Positions 1 through 12,907 of a stretch of DNA of 64,000 nt are shown here, piece by piece. This DNA comes from Dallia pectoralis (taxonomy: Eukaryota > Chordata > Actinopteri > Esociformes > Umbridae): positions 20,964,441 through 21,028,440 of the forward strand of contig CM055730.1 of the NCBI GenBank assembly GCA_029465975.1. Direction: 5' to 3'. A model generated the notes under the pieces. It did no database searches. It saw nothing but the letters and a program-made list of their open reading frames with translations, and was not told the DNA's origin. The translations under genes were made by a program, and so were the position numbers. How positions within the stretch are numbered: the stretch's first letter is position 1; every line of letters begins with the position of its first letter.

Positions 1-734
1 GGGATACCATGGTCCTTAAACCAGGTACTGGTAGCTTTGGCACTGTGTGCAGGTGCCAAGTTCTGTTGGAAAAAGAAATCTGCATGTGCATAAAGTTGGT
101 CAGCAGCAGGAAGCATGAAGTGCTCTAAAACTTCCTGGTAGATGGCTGCGTTGACCTTGGACCTCAGAAAACACAGTGGACCAACACCAGCAGATGACAT
201 GGCACCCCAAACCATCACTGACTCTGGAAACTTTACGCTGGACTTCAAGCAACGTGGATTCTGTGCCTCTCTTCCTCCAGACTCTGGGACCTTGATTTTT
301 AAAGGAAATGCAAAATTTACTTTCATCAGAGAACATAACTCAGCAGCAGTCCAGTCCTTTTTTGTCTTAAGCCCAGGTGAGACGCTTCTGACGCTGTGTC
401 TTGTTCAAGAGTGGTTTGACACAAGGAATGCGACAGCTGAAACCCATGTCTTGCATACGTCTGTGGTGGTTCTTGAAGCACTGACTCCAGCTGCAGTCCA
501 GTCTTTGTGAATCTCCCCCACTTTCTTGAATGGGTTTTGTTTCACAATCCTCTCCAGGGTGCGGTTATCCTTATTGCTTGTACACTTTTTTCTACCACAT
601 CTTTTCCTTCCCTTCGCATCTCTATTAATGCGCAACTGCCAGCCTCTTTAGCAGTGACCTTTTGTGTCTTGCCCTCCTTATGCAAGGTGTCAATGGTTGT
701 TTTTTGGACAGCAGTCAAGTCAGCAGTCTTCCCC
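1..734 (-). pseudogene. Tc1-type transposase, degenerate, 3' end outside window
   Basis: Tc1 transposases are DD34E enzymes that bind the inverted repeats with an N-terminal paired-like domain and cut and paste the element at TA. The minus-strand start at 732-734 opens MGKTADLTAVQKTTIDTL, the first part of the DNA-binding domain. Homology then jumps frame several times: the GRKRCGRKKCTSN segment lies in another frame around 560-610, GEIHKDWTAAGVSASRTTT around 470-525, and FSDESKFCISF (first catalytic Asp) around 300-335. A further shift follows RVWRKRG. At 60-62 the second catalytic position, normally Asp in a QQDLAPAH-type motif, reads Asn (AAC). With several frameshifts and a lost catalytic residue it cannot make active enzyme. 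The Glu region is off the window. Confidence 0.85.
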
Positions 735-1047
735 ATGATTGTGTATTCTACAGAACTAGACTGAGAGACCATTTAAAGTCTTTTGCAGGCGTTTTGTGTT
801 AATTAGCCGATTAGAGTGTGGCACCAAGTGTTTTCAATATTGAACTTTTTCACAATATTCAAATTTTCTGAGATACTGCTTTTGGGTTTTCATTAGTTGT
901 CAGTTATAATCATCAAAATTAAAAGGAATTGAACTATATCAGTCTGTGTGGAATGAATGTATACATTATACAAGTTTCACTTTTTGAATGGAATTACTGA
1001 AATAAATCAACGTTTTGATTATATTATAATTATATGTAGCACCTGTA
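1..1047 (-). mobile_element. Tc1/mariner-type DNA transposon, cut by the window edge
   Basis: Read on the minus strand, this is a Tc1-like element of the common fish type. The terminal inverted repeat region lies at about 860-1047, with the outer end near 1040-1047 next to a TA dinucleotide. It is followed by a 5' untranslated stretch and then the transposase frame from about 734 downwards. The second inverted repeat lies beyond the left edge. The inner sequence at 850-1020 repeats phrases typical of these long inverted repeats (TTCACTTTTTGAATGGAATT near 979). The family call rests on recalled Tc1 sequences; the exact subfamily is not known. Confidence 0.85.
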
Positions 1048-1164
1048 TAATCTAAAGTGGAGTGTTTCTCTTTTTATTTATTGTATAATTTGCTTTTAAA
1101 ATTTTAAATAAAACCATCATGCTTATCCTTCTCAGTCCGCCCCCCGCCCCTACCCCCCGCAAAA

Positions 1165-1284
1165 CGCACTTGGACTCGTGTATAGTGGCGCACTTGGACT
1201 CGTGTTTAGTGGCGCACTTGGACTCGGGTTTAGTGGCGCACTTGGACTCGGGTTTAGTGGCGCACTTGGACTCGGGTTTAGTGG
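1165..1284. repeat. 24-bp minisatellite, 5 copies
   Basis: Five head-to-tail 24-bp units beginning CGCACTTGGACTCG and ending TAGTGG. Units 1 and 2 carry GTGTA/GTGTT, while units 3-5 are identical with GGGTT. A perfect splice-donor-like AAAGGTAAGT follows at 1326-1335, but no transcript can be inferred from that alone. Confidence 0.95.
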
Positions 1285-2038
1285 CGGTGCGTTCATTTGA
1301 AGAGACAAGAACCCGTCGGGCCTGTAAAGGTAAGTCCGCCGCGCAGGAACTTCACAGATACATGATACATGGGAAGGAATGAGATCAAACGCACCATAGA
1401 GCGACTGAACATAGGTACCGGAGACACAACTGGCTGAGCCCGTTGATATAGATGAGCACCACGGGGTGCATCAGAGAGGATGCTGCACCGGGTCCACATC
1501 GGATCGGAACTGCGTTATACTGCGTTTACATTCAGAATGCGCGTGCACGGCCAGGTTTTTTGCTACTATCAAACAGTCATCGTGCGTTATGCTATAGTCT
1601 CGATAGCCTATACGGATATTACATCTCCATCGTTGTTTACCAGACAGCAGTTATTGTATTGTTTGTGAGTGATGCAGCACCTATCTCCACTCCGGACCTT
1701 TCAGACTGCACACGAACATTGTTGATGCTTGAACTTTAAATATAGATCAAATGTATTGAAAATAGGACATGCGGTTATTTACACAATAATCATGGTGTCT
1801 GAAAATAGTTCCTATTTTTGCAACTCGTACTTGCTGACAGCTGCAGGACACTAAACGCCATAACGCCTGCAGTGACTAAAACAATGATGCATCTGGCTGA
1901 GGTGTTCGTCCTTTTGTAAGATCCCATCTTTGACGTTGATGACGCAATTGTACACTTACAACATAGAACGGTACAGCGTGCATTGGTGTTACGGGAACCC
2001 GTAGTAGTTGAGCGTCTATTACCCATTTGGGAATATGT
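1285..2038. other. Unique non-coding DNA
   Basis: No gene recognised. Short open frames on both strands lack family resemblance or codon structure. The segment separates the 24-bp minisatellite from the 38-bp array; a diverged first unit of that array may begin near 2039. Confidence 0.6.
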
Positions 2039-3735
2039 AGTCTACATGCAATAGTACAGAGCAGTATGACATAGCAATGCACTTAGACCTATAGTACAGA
2101 GCAATATGTATCACATGCACTTAGACATATAGTACAGAGCAGTATGTATCACATAGCAATGCACTTAGACCTATAGTACAGAGCAGTATGTATCACATGC
2201 ACTTAGACCTATAGTACAGAGCAGTATGTATCACATAGCAATGCACTTAGACCTATAGTACAGAGCAGTATGTATCACATGCACTTAGACATATAGTACA
2301 GAGCAGTATGTATCACATAGCAATGCACTTAGACCTATAGTACAGAGCAGTATGTATCACATGCACTTAGACATATAGTACAGAGCAGTATGTATCACAT
2401 GCACTTAGACCTATAGTACAGAGCAGTATGTATCACATAGCAATGCACTTAGACCTATAGTACAGAGCAGTATGTATCACATGCACTTAGACATATAGTA
2501 CAGAGCAGTATGTATCACATAGCAATGCACTTAGACCTATAGTACAGAGCAGTATGTATCACATGCACTTAGACATATAGTACAGAGCAGTATGTATCAC
2601 ATAGCAATGCACTTAGACCTATAGTACAGAGCAGTATGTATCACATGCACTTAGACCTATAGTACAAAGCAGTATGTATCACATGCACTTAGACATATAG
2701 TACAGAGCAGTATGTATCACATGCACTTAGACCTATAGTACAGAGCAGTATGTATCACATGCACTTAGACCTATAGTACAGAGCAGTATGTATCACATGC
2801 ACTTAGACCTGTAGTACAGAGCAGTATGTATCACATAGCAATGCACTTAGACCTATAGTACAGAGCAGTATGTATCACATGCACTTAGACATATAGTACA
2901 GAGCAGTATGTATCACATGCACTTAGACCTATAGTACAGAGCAGTATGTATCACATGCACTTAGACCTATAGTACAGAGCAGTATGTATCACATGCACTT
3001 AGACCTATAGTACAGAGCAGTATGTTTCACATGCACTTAGACCTATAGTACAGAGCAGTATGTATCACATGCACTTAGACCTATAGTACAGAGCAGTATG
3101 TATCACATGCACTTAGACCTATAGTACAGAGCAGTATGTATCACATGCACTTAGACCTATAGTACAGAGCAGTATGTATCACATGCACTTAGACATATAG
3201 TACAGAGCAGTATGTATCACATGCACTTAGACCTATAGTACAGAGCAGTATGTATCACATAGCAATGCACTTAGACCTATAGTACAGAGCAGTATGTATC
3301 ACATGCACTTAGACATATAGTACAGAGCAGTATGTATCACATGCACTTAGACCTATAGTACAGAGCAGTATGTATCACATGCACTTAGACCTATAGTACA
3401 GAGCAGTATGTATCACATGCACTTAGACCTATAGTACAGAGCAGTATGTTTCACATGCACTTAGACCTATAGTACAGAGCAGTATGTATCACATGCACTT
3501 AGACCTATAGTACAGAGCAGTATGTATCACATGCACTTAGACCTATAGTACAGAGCAGTATGTATCACATGCACTTAGACCTATAGTACAGAGCAGTATG
3601 TATCACATGCACTTAGACCTATAGTACAGAGCAGTATGTATCACATGCACTTAGACCTATAGTACAGAGCAGTATGTATCACATGCACTTAGACCTGTAG
3701 TACAGAGCAGTATGTATCACATGCACTTAGACCTG
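2039..3735. repeat. 38/44-bp minisatellite, about 43 copies, with higher-order structure
   Basis: The unit contains ACTTAGACCTATAGTACAG and GCAGTATGTATCACATGC. The short form is 38 bp; the long form is 44 bp because it carries ATAGCA before ATGC. Long and short units largely alternate in the first 600 bp, then short units dominate. Private variants recur at a fixed distance: TATGTTTCAC at 3021 and again at 3445, 424 bp apart, equal to ten short plus one long unit. The array has therefore grown partly by duplication of multi-unit blocks. Confidence 0.95.
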
Positions 3736-4090
3736 GTGGATGAAAAAACACAGCGTTTTCTGAGGTGTTGCAAAGTGGTGGTATGGAGACCTATGGGTTT
3801 TATAGCTTGTGAGAATATGCTGATCCGTTATAGTTTCGCGTTACCTTGACCAATACAGAGCTCCTGCATTGATGATGTGCAGTCATTTAGCTCTATCATC
3901 TTAAAACATCCAGTATTTGGTGTACATATACTGGATGGATTAAAGCAGATATTACATGATGTAGTTATCATTCACACATTCATGGTTCCCATGCATCCGA
4001 AATGATGTTTGAGTGTTGCCCGTTTATCATCAACAATTGGATTTTCTTTATTATTTACCACAGAGCGTGTTTTACATAACAAGATTATAC
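3736..4090. other. Unique spacer
   Basis: AT-rich non-coding stretch between the 38-bp array and the first copy of the 2.6 kb duplication. Nothing recognised in it. Confidence 0.6.
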
Positions 4091-6700
4091 GTCTATTTTA
4101 AGCCTCTGTTCCGCTGTTTGCTGCTGATGGAGAGTTACATGACTTTATCATTTCATCTATGATAAGTGGAAACCTTTCTGTCTGGTGTGGGATATGAGGA
4201 ATATAACTAGGCTGACTGGTTAAACTGCTGATCTGTTATAACTCCAGATCTGCAGAAAAACATACAGGCCCAGGCCACAGAAGAGAAGAGAATTATTTTA
4301 CACATGAACGCAGAATATTCAACCAAACTATACAGAGAATCGTATAATCCCCATATCAACACTCAACATAATGCTTGGCTGACAAATGTTGGTTCCTGGA
4401 ACGTTCTGTGAATGTATTCTTTCGAAGAACAGCAGTAGAACACAAGGCAGTGTGACAGCAAACATTGTAGGCTAGGTGGGTGTATTACGTGACCAGGTAA
4501 ACAATAACTCAAGCTCTGTGGCAAATGGAGAGAGGTGACGATAAAATATGGGCGTTTCTAACCTGTCCCTTTAGCCCCGTACCCTCTTCCTTGTCCCCCC
4601 CCATCTCTCTCTCTCCTCATTAGCCAACAACCCCTTCTTTTGCAGAGATTAGCTGTGAAAAGTAAATGTGAGTGCCGGACTGCATGCTTAATTAGGCCAT
4701 GGATTGTTATGTAAAATGTGGAGATGAATAACTAAACATACTGATGAAGTGTTCCCATGCATTCTTTTAGGGAGACGGCGGTTCGGGGTGGGGGGGTCTG
4801 TATGCTTTGGTCGCTGACATTGCGTGCTTGTCTGTTGCTGGTGCAGCCGGCTTATATAAGATGTAAGTCAGGAAGGGACAGGGGAATGCCATCTCATATG
4901 AACTTTTATTCATGTTATTTCTGGAGGGGTCAACAGAATGCCAGGGCAGGACTAAAACTTTAATTCTAACGATTTTTTTGCATATAATTTGACAAAGTCA
5001 GGCCTAGACAGCTCTCTGAAAAGTAAGATGTAAAGTAGAGAGTTTCACTATATTTTAAAAACAATAAATGATATGTTAGAATGGGGAATTTCATGTGTGA
5101 TTTTTTTTCAAGGCATCACAATGTGGTAAAACTATGTTGATCGCAGTTCCCCTAAAACAATCGCATTGGCAAAGAAAGTTTATGCATCCTTCTAAAATAC
5201 GTTATATGTAGATATTTATATGATTTATTGGACAGGTATGTTATGAAAGTTTTTGGGGGTAAGATTTGAACCCTTGCTATACTGACAGACATACGCATTG
5301 AAGTTTGCTAGTTAGACCATAGGATTACCCTAAGAGAAATAATGCTGAAAAGAAGATTTAATTAAAAGATTGTAAACCACTCCTTTAAGTTTGTTAATAC
5401 ATTTTATGCAGCATTCATCATTTAAAAAAGCTTGTTTTTGATGGGACATTTCCTATATATAAAAACACTGGTTTGATTTCCATTTTCACATTTTTATAAT
5501 TAATATAGACTAGTGAGTGAGATACCTACTACACCCTATTTTGTTTAAACTTTTATTGGCCAGGTGTCATGCACCGAGCGGCGTAGTGTGGAGGAAGCCA
5601 TATGCAAAGAGCCGTATAATCCGTTCAACAAGGTATGTTTATTGAAAACAACAAAGTAAAACAAACCTATACCGGCGAGAAAATGCTAACTGGGCTAACG
5701 AAACAAAAGGTGCGCATATAGCGTCTTATAAATACAGTCCGTTACCCAACAGAGCAATGTACACCACACTCACCTCTATACAATGTGACAAGGAAAACAA
5801 TGCTAAGCAAGGAGTGACTTGCTAGCGACCCCTTTATATCCCCACATAAAGTGACAGATTACTAACAGCTGTGACCACGTGAAAGAGGAAGTAATCACAG
5901 CTAGTGAGAACAAAAACACGGAAGTGGATCACCGAAATGGAAGTGTAGCAACGCCACCACACCAATCGTGACACCAGGATAGATTTGCCCCCCCTCCATC
6001 ATCTGATAGGCCCATCCTAGCAACCAGCATCCTGTGCAAACTCAGATAAGAAGAGACCGTCCCATGTTGTGATGAGCTTTCCACACCTATTTATAATACA
6101 AACACTCATGGGAACAGTGGATGAAAAGCATCAGCTCAGTGGACTAGAGGATGGTTCAGAAGCAGTTCTGTATAAAACAGTATAATAATGAAATTGCAAT
6201 CTGTCAGACCTCTCATCAGTTAGGACATAACCACCTTGTTCTGTGACGACCTGGGCAGCTAGTCCGAGTTTAGAAATTTAGAAAGTTAAGTTTAGAGTTT
6301 AGAAACTTTAGAAATTTAAGTATACTAAAAAGCGGGTCATTCTTTAAAAGTGTAAATGCTATTTGGGATTTTATTTTAATTTAGTCCACTATATGTTTCC
6401 ATGCACAATTTTTTCAGGAATTCCAGTTGGCACTTGTGACCTAATTGCAGCAACTCACAGCAGACTTAAAACAATATAAAATCAAAGCCTGTCCTCAAAA
6501 ACATTACCAAGCCGGTCAGCATCTTATTACACTGCTGCCTTAACTAGAAAGTTGACGCCAGCAACTCTTTGCTTGGAAGAGAACAGATTAATCGCCCAAC
6601 AACCATGTTGAAGCATGCAGTTGTCCGACCTCCCACAAGGAGTTGCTGAAGGGCCGCATGGCTCAGCAACCAATGACCTACGACATGCCCGGACAGTTCT
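4091..6700. repeat. First copy of a 2.6 kb tandem duplication
   Basis: Begins GTCTATTTTAAGCCTCTG and ends CCCGGACAGTTCT, then runs directly into the same start sequence at 6701. The content is non-coding: AT-rich DNA, a tRNA-like remnant at about 5260-5335 (minus strand, box-B-like GGTTCAAATCTT), and a piece of a dispersed fish repeat at about 6580-6700. Differences from the second copy that I can see are mainly homopolymer lengths (C run near 4597, G run near 4790, C run near 5988). Confidence 0.95.
5258..5335 (-). repeat. tRNA-derived SINE-like remnant (copy also at about 7863-7940)
   Basis: On the minus strand there is a box-A-like TGGTCTAACTAGC and, about 45 bases on, a box-B-like GGGTTCAAATCTT, the internal polymerase III promoter layout of tRNA-derived SINEs. 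Neither a cloverleaf nor a SINE tail is clear, so I read it as a decayed SINE head rather than a tRNA gene. Confidence 0.35.
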
Positions 6701-9311
6701 GTCTATTTTAAGCCTCTGTTCCGCTGTTTGCTGCTGATGGAGAGTTACATGACTTTATCATTTCATCTATGATAAGTGGAAACCTTTCTGTCTGGTGTGG
6801 GATATGAGGAATATAACTAGGCTGACTGGTTAAACTGCTGATCTGTTATAACTCCAGATCTGCAGAAAAACATACAGGCCCAGGCCACAGAAGAGAAGAG
6901 AATTATTTTACACATGAACGCAGAATATTCAACCAAACTATACAGAGAATCGTATAATCCCCATATCAACACTCAACATAATGCTTGGCTGACAAATGTT
7001 GGTTCCTGGAACGTTCTGTGAATGTATTCTTTCGAAGAACAGCAGTAGAACACAAGGCAGTGTGACAGCAAACATTGTAGGCTAGGTGGGTGTATTACGT
7101 GACCAGGTAAACAATAACTCAAGCTCTGTGGCAAATGGAGAGAGGTGACGATAAAATATGGGCGTTTCTAACCTGTCCCTTTAGCCCCGTACCCTCTTCC
7201 TTGTCCCCCCATCTCTCTCTCTCCTCATTAGCCAACAACCCCTTCTTTTGCAGAGATTAGCTGTGAAAAGTAAATGTGAGTGCCGGACTGCATGCTTAAT
7301 TAGGCCATGGATTGTTATGTAAAATGTGGAGATGAATAACTAAACATACTGATGAAGTGTTCCCATGCATTCTTTTAGGGAGACGGCGGTTCGGGGGTGG
7401 GGGTCTGTATGCTTTGGTCGCTGACATTGCGTGCTTGTCTGTTGCTGGTGCAGCCGGCTTATATAAGATGTAAGTCAGGAAGGGACAGGGGAATGCCATC
7501 TCATATGAACTTTTATTCATGTTATTTCTGGAGGGGTCAACAGAATGCCAGGGCAGGACTAAAACTTTAATTCTAACGATTTTTTTGCATATAATTTGAC
7601 AAAGTCAGGCCTAGACAGCTCTCTGAAAAGTAAGATGTAAAGTAGAGAGTTTCACTATATTTTAAAAACAATAAATGATATGTTAGAATGGGGAATTTCA
7701 TGTGTGATTTTTTTTCAAGGCATCACAATGTGGTAAAACTATGTTGATCGCAGTTCCCCTAAAACAATCGCATTGGCAAAGAAAGTTTATGCATCCTTCT
7801 AAAATACGTTATATGTAGATATTTATATGATTTATTGGACAGGTATGTTATGAAAGTTTTTGGGGGTAAGATTTGAACCCTTGCTATACTGACAGACATA
7901 CGCATTGAAGTTTGCTAGTTAGACCATAGGATTACCCTAAGAGAAATAATGCTGAAAAGAAGATTTAATTAAAAGATTGTAAACCACTCCTTTAAGTTTG
8001 TTAATACATTTTATGCAGCATTCATCATTTAAAAAAGCTTGTTTTTGATGGGACATTTCCTATATATAAAAACACTGGTTTGATTTCCATTTTCACATTT
8101 TTATAATTAATATAGACTAGTGAGTGAGATACCTACTACACCCTATTTTGTTTAAACTTTTATTGGCCAGGTGTCATGCACCGAGCGGCGTAGTGTGGAG
8201 GAAGCCATATGCAAAGAGCCGTATAATCCGTTCAACAAGGTATGTTTATTGAAAACAACAAAGTAAAACAAACCTATACCGGCGAGAAAATGCTAACTGG
8301 GCTAACGAAACAAAAGGTGCGCATATAGCGTCTTATAAATACAGTCCGTTACCCAACAGAGCAATGTACACCACACTCACCTCTATACAATGTGACAAGG
8401 AAAACAATGCTAAGCAAGGAGTGACTTGCTAGCGACCCCTTTATATCCCCACATAAAGTGACAGATTACTAACAGCTGTGACCACGTGAAAGAGGAAGTA
8501 ATCACAGCTAGTGAGAACAAAAACACGGAAGTGGATCACCGAAATGGAAGTGTAGCAACGCCACCACACCAATCGTGACACCAGGATAGATTTGCCCCCC
8601 CCCCCTCCATCATCTGATAGGCCCATCCTAGCAACCAGCATCCTGTGCAAACTCAGATAAGAAGAGACCGTCCCATGTTGTGATGAGCTTTCCACACCTA
8701 TTTATAATACAAACACTCATGGGAACAGTGGATGAAAAGCATCAGCTCAGTGGACTAGAGGATGGTTCAGAAGCAGTTCTGTATAAAACAGTATAATAAT
8801 GAAATTGCAATCTGTCAGACCTCTCATCAGTTAGGACATAACCACCTTGTTCTGTGACGACCTGGGCAGCTAGTCCGAGTTTAGAAATTTAGAAAGTTAA
8901 GTTTAGAGTTTAGAAACTTTAGAAATTTAAGTATACTAAAAAGCGGGTCATTCTTTAAAAGTGTAAATGCTATTTGGGATTTTATTTTAATTTAGTCCAC
9001 TATATGTTTCCATGCACAATTTTTTCAGGAATTCCAGTTGGCACTTGTGACCTAATTGCAGCAACTCACAGCAGACTTAAAACAATATAAAATCAAAGCC
9101 TGTCCTCAAAAACATTACCAAGCCGGTCAGCATCTTATTACACTGCTGCCTTAACTAGAAAGTTGACGCCAGCAACTCTTTGCTTGGAAGAGAACAGATT
9201 AATCGCCCAACAACCATGTTGAAGCATGCAGTTGTCCGACCTCCCACAAGGAGTTGCTGAAGGGCCGCATGGCTCAGCAACCAATGACCTACGACATGCC
9301 CGGACAGTTCT
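6701..9311. repeat. Second copy of the 2.6 kb tandem duplication
   Basis: Head-to-tail copy of 4091-6700, near identical over its whole length. It ends at CCCGGACAGTTCT (9311), after which the sequence becomes unique. Only about one base of homology is visible at the junction, so it does not look like simple recombination between long flanking repeats. No gene lies in either copy; the short open frames are chance. Confidence 0.95.
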
Positions 9312-9420
9312 GAGACAATTGGCATCACCACTTGCTTGGCCCGTGGACATCGGCACTCGGCAGTGTGCTGTGACAAGGACTAAATCTTTAAGCTGCAATA
9401 ATGCAGCTGCACTGAAGAGA
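9150..9420 (+). repeat. Dispersed fish repeat, ACAAGGAGT family
   Basis: Contains CAACAACCATGTTGAAGC, then GTCCGACCTCCCACAAGGAG, and TTGGCCCGTGGACATC further on. A truncated copy sits at about 6540-6700 because the duplication breakpoint falls inside it. A reverse-strand relative occurs at 15750-15840 and a short piece at 38985-39032. I recall similar sequence as a very common dispersed repeat in salmonid and pike genomes; class uncertain. Confidence 0.55.
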
Positions 9421-12400
9421 AATGACTTCACAGGGACATCATTCAGGAGACCCTGACCTCCGTTTTCAATTTGTCAGACAACGTTAGGATGGATAGAGAC
9501 TATTCAACCCAGTTAATAGCGTGGGGCTACTAAGACCTCTCCGTAGGTACTGAGTGAACCGATGCCTGGCGTCCATAGACTCAGGGCTGGGTTTCCTCCC
9601 CTCCCGTGCCCTCCATCTGCACGGGTCTGCTGACTTCCAGCAGCAGCAGGGGCCTTGTGTTTTCTATCAGCTGTAATCTTCACTCCTGAAATGGAACTTG
9701 GCTAAGTTCGATTGCCGACAGGGGAAGTGACAGACATTTTCGGTGTTGTTAAACAGGAGTTATGTAGACGTAAAGCACGGGGGGGGGGGTAATGGAGAGT
9801 GCTATACAGTAGCCTATAGCTCATTCACTATCTAATGCCTGCACTAATGCATTGGATATGTGTGTAAGCAGTCTAGCTGACTCAGTCCAAACTGTCCTTT
9901 ATGTAATTACCCAATCTCACCCTCTCATCTCATACCATTGAACTCGTGGATTCCGACTCTTTCTGTTGTCGTAACTTGTAACCTGTCCGCTGAATTATTA
10001 AAAATGAACCCGGGAGTCGGCGCGGAAATCGTTAAATGGATTCAGAAGGAGCTGGTTTTCTCAGATGCCACAGCTATAGGGTGTGCGGAGGGAAGGGAAA
10101 CGAGGGGTTTATTCGTCCGTGATGAACTGGGAGTTGTGGAGCAGATGCCCTTTGGCACTCAAACTTGTGTCTCGTGCTCTGGTCCATTTCCTGTTCCACC
10201 TAATGATGCCCTCACAGGGCTACACCACAGATCCGACCTGATCTCATCAGTGGCCCATTGAACATATCCACTCATATTATCTACATGAATTATGAGAGAT
10301 TACAGTACCCCCAGAATCAGTAATGGTGCCCCCAAAAATGGAAGCAGATTACGTTATGTCCAGCGGGATATTGACCATGTGATAGATATTTAACATAGGA
10401 AATCACGTCTGCTACGCATGCCTGACATGCCAGTGCACGAAATATGAGTGGCTTATGGCCCAGTTAGTCTGGCTGACTCACGTCACGGTTTAGAAGGATG
10501 CTCTCTCCGTTGTTTTGATTGGACCCGAACAGTTCTCCTTAAGAGGACATGATTCAAGGTTAATCACGCAGCCATTAAACACGCATTGACATCGGCTGCA
10601 TCTGCTCTCAGCAGTAGAACAGGCACAATGGAATCAGGCTACAGTCTCCCATAACGGGCTGAGATTCCTCCAAAATAACAGCACAGTTATGGGAGACTGC
10701 TGTTGGTGAACCAGGAATTCATGTATCGTACCTGACTGGCAGGAGTGTTGCTGTGAGGCTTGGGAGGAGTGCTTTGTTGTTGGCCAAGCTGATGATAAAA
10801 CGTTAACAAAGCGTGTATATTTTTCCTACGGTCCTGATATTTAGAACTCGATGGCTCATAATCATCTGCTCTCAGTCTTTCATCTCGGAGATCACTTCCC
10901 GTCAGTGGGAAGCCAAAACATTTCCCTCTCTCTAAAGTCACAGAAAAGTTCACGAGGGTTCGGCATTCTAGGAAGCTTGATTATTTCCTTATTTTTATAC
11001 AGCATCCCCTACTCCATTGTAGGTTTTGGTTTCCCATTAGAGATTATAGCGTAACACAATATGTACGAGTACTACAAATCTTGACCTAACAAATGTTGAT
11101 TGGACAGAGAGGTTTCCCAGCAACCATCATCAGGAAATCCACTTTGAACACCGGCAGTAACGCGTCATCCTACCTTGTCGGTCATAATCAGAGCATGTTG
11201 GGTCGACACCGGGATTAGACTCTATTTGAACTTTAAACGGTCTAACATAGAATGTTGTCACAGATCTTGTGTTGGACAAGAATGAATTAGAGTTCTCTGT
11301 TGTCATCCGTTCTGTGTCTTTATACGTTCTAGACAGCTACGTCTGTAAAGATACCGGACGAATGCATTCTTTCGCTCACCCAACATGACAAGTGAAGTAC
11401 GGGGAATTTCAGGAGCATCAGAGTTGGCTGGCGGCTGTTTATTTGCTGAGCAGTGGACCACTTCCTCCGTTTGGCACAGGTGTGAGCCAGGCAGTCATAT
11501 GGGAAGTGAAATCTGGGAACGGTCCCAGGTTCCATCCCACCAGAGAACGTTGAAGGGGTCTGGGAAAGAAAGAGAAATGGGCTACTCTGAGGGACTTTAT
11601 GTTGCATCCGAATACATTGTACAGTAGAATAATCTAGATTCTAGAACAACGTCCTGGCCACAGTAGCTTGATCCCTGGTTTATGTTAGCAACGACAAACT
11701 GGGCACCTCGGCAGTGTTGAATGGCTGTCCACGGAACATGTGGAAGACGCCACACTAGGAAGCTGACTAGGCTGGGGCCTAATCCACTGCTGCTTCTGAG
11801 CTCTGATCTCTACGTGGGAACTTAATTCTTACCCTGTGCGAGAGAACGGTTTGGTCCAGGTCTGCACCTGGTGGGAAAGTCAAGTCTAAATCGTATTGTG
11901 CGTTTAATTTGTCTAAAGGCCTGAGGTTAGAGGAAGACATTACTTTATTTGGAAAAGTGTTATAAAGAGTGACATGGCTAACTGCGGCACGGATATGTAA
12001 GACACAGTAGTTTGAGAAAGTTCGCTCTTTGATGTTCAAGGTAATTAGATGGCACTAGTGAAGCTGTGTTGACTTTTGCTTCTCCCGCTGGTGACATGCT
12101 GAGATGAATCGAATCTGAAATAAAAACAGGCTTAATTGTCCACATTTGCATATTTCAATAATTGCTTGTGTTCGTCTTGCGTAATCGAGATTCAGGGAGC
12201 CGATGTTGGAAATTGCCATGTAGGGTTTTATGATAATGTCCTGAAAGTTTATTGTGCTTGAGGACCTGCACTCGCTTATGACACTGTTGGCAGAAAGCAG
12301 CCTGGTGCTTTATTGGGAATAAACAGAGCACAGTGAGATTGTGTTTTCCCTCTGGATAGTCTGTGACTCATTGGGATTAATAGGGTAATAGCACTATGCT

Positions 12401-12830
12401 CCTGTAAAAACTGTAAAAACTCCTGAAGGGGAATCAACATCTGTAGCCTGCCATATCTAAACAGTGTATTAACCTCCTCATCCTCTTCTTTCCAGGCTTT
12501 CAACCCGAATTGTTTTGCTGGAACAATCCGAACTTAAACATACTGAACCACTAAAGACACATTTGGGGGAAAAATAGAAAAAATACCTTCTATCGCTTTA
12601 CTTATGCATGTACCATCATAGGACATCATTTAGTACTTCATGTCAGAGAACTATATGTTGCCAGAGGAAACCTGTTGTTGTCTATGAAGGTGGATGTTGG
12701 ACAGATTCATTAATTATTACATTATATTTTTTTAATCAGTTTTAAAACATTGATTTTCTTTAATTCATTTGATGCCCTTTTAATGCGTTATTATTTTTTC
12801 ATATAGGAAATAAAGATCTATAGTGCACTG
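9421..12830. other. Non-coding region, no gene recognised
   Basis: Open frames up to 107 codons (9938-10261 on +) show no recognisable motif and no partner exons. A G run at 9780-9789 and ordinary AT-rich sequence are all I see. It may be intergenic or a 5' intron of an upstream transcript. Confidence 0.5.
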
Positions 12831-12905
12831 AAAGGGTGCAGGCCGGAATCGAACCTGTGCAGAGCATATGTACATTTGAGGCAGTGGCCTAGACCAGTGG
12901 GCTGT
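12830..12905 (-). repeat. tRNA-derived SINE-like fragment
   Basis: On the minus strand, TGGTCTAGGCCACTGCC (box-A-like) is followed after about 30 bases by a perfect box B, GGTTCGATTCC (complement of GGAATCGAACC near 12845). The box A/B spacing fits a tRNA-derived SINE head. The acceptor stem is not evident, so a functional tRNA is unlikely. Confidence 0.45.
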
Positions 12906-12907
12906 AG

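Noticed and set aside
1326..1335. Perfect donor-like AAAGGTAAGT as the end of a first exon
   Set aside because: A lone donor motif 30 kb from the coding start, with no promoter features beyond a C-rich stretch; chance is likely.
1119..1382. 87-codon frame with HLDSGLVA repeats
   Set aside because: Derived from the 24-bp minisatellite, whose period is a multiple of three.
9938..10261. 107-codon + frame as a small gene
   Set aside because: No domain, no splice partners, and composition like the surrounding non-coding DNA.
12830..12905. Functional tRNA gene on the minus strand
   Set aside because: Box A- and box B-like motifs are present, but I cannot form a convincing acceptor stem; a SINE head fits better.
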